Source: Bacillota bacterium
Lineage (GTDB): Bacteria; Bacillota; Clostridia; Lachnospirales; Lachnospiraceae
NCBI GenBank assembly: GCA_023395555.1
Contig: JAEWYQ010000075.1
Span: forward strand, 1-5,720
Direction: 5' to 3'
DNA length: 5,720 nt
The first letter of the stretch is position 1. Every line of letters begins with the position of its first letter. A model generated the notes under the pieces. The model did no database searches. It was not told the DNA's origin and worked only from the letters and a program-made list of their open reading frames with translations. Position numbers and translations under genes: made by a program. This document shows, piece after piece, positions 5,683 through 5,720 of the stretch.

Positions 5683-5720
5683 TTATCTCGAATTATCTCT
5701 TCTCCTTGTTCGTTATAATG

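Overview
The window looks like an accessory, decaying stretch of a low-to-mid GC Firmicutes chromosome, probably Clostridia. This rests on strong AGGAG-type ribosome binding sites, TGnTATAAT extended -10 promoters, hairpins followed by U-tracts, and the protein families present. No species can be named from the sequence alone. Only two genes look intact: a secreted Ig-like (BIG2) protein on the + strand and an alpha/beta hydrolase on the - strand. A third, a DUF1016/YhcG nuclease, keeps its catalytic domain but has lost its N-terminal domain. Everything else recognisable is broken.

Layout, left to right. A 12-bp terminator (82-114) lies downstream of a - strand amidase pseudogene (123-741) that has no start codon and carries a one-base frameshift. 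The BIG2 gene (794-1732) runs away from it. Just past the BIG2 stop is a compact - strand transcription unit (promoter 1835-1863, two hairpins, U-tract ending near 1755) that I call a candidate small RNA of about 74 nt. Remnants of an integrase-like gene in two + frames (1900-2200) follow, then a hairpin (2239-2296) that probably ends the hydrolase transcript. The hydrolase (2393-3310) has its own promoter. Upstream of it lie the last 43 codons of an XRE/HigA-like regulator (3441-3572), a - strand terminator (3612-3646), a frameshifted alpha/alpha-toroid (QW-motif) protein (3698-4497), a 55-bp imperfect palindrome over that gene's predicted promoter (4547-4601), and the truncated DUF1016 nuclease (4697-5494). 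An unrecognised ORF overlaps the nuclease start by four bases.

The genes do not form one operon or pathway. The phage-type amidase, integrase remnant, antitoxin-like remnant and DUF1016 nuclease are the usual cargo of prophages and islands, so I read the region as a mobile-element graveyard in which a few genes with their own promoters and terminators survive. The BIG2 gene is visibly more AT-rich than the amidase remnant beside it, which suggests different origins. I did not find a complete, clearly new multi-gene system. The best candidates for something undescribed are the small RNA next to the BIG2 gene and the coupled arrangement at the DUF1016 start. The repeated single-base frameshifts could also be assembly errors and should be checked against reads.
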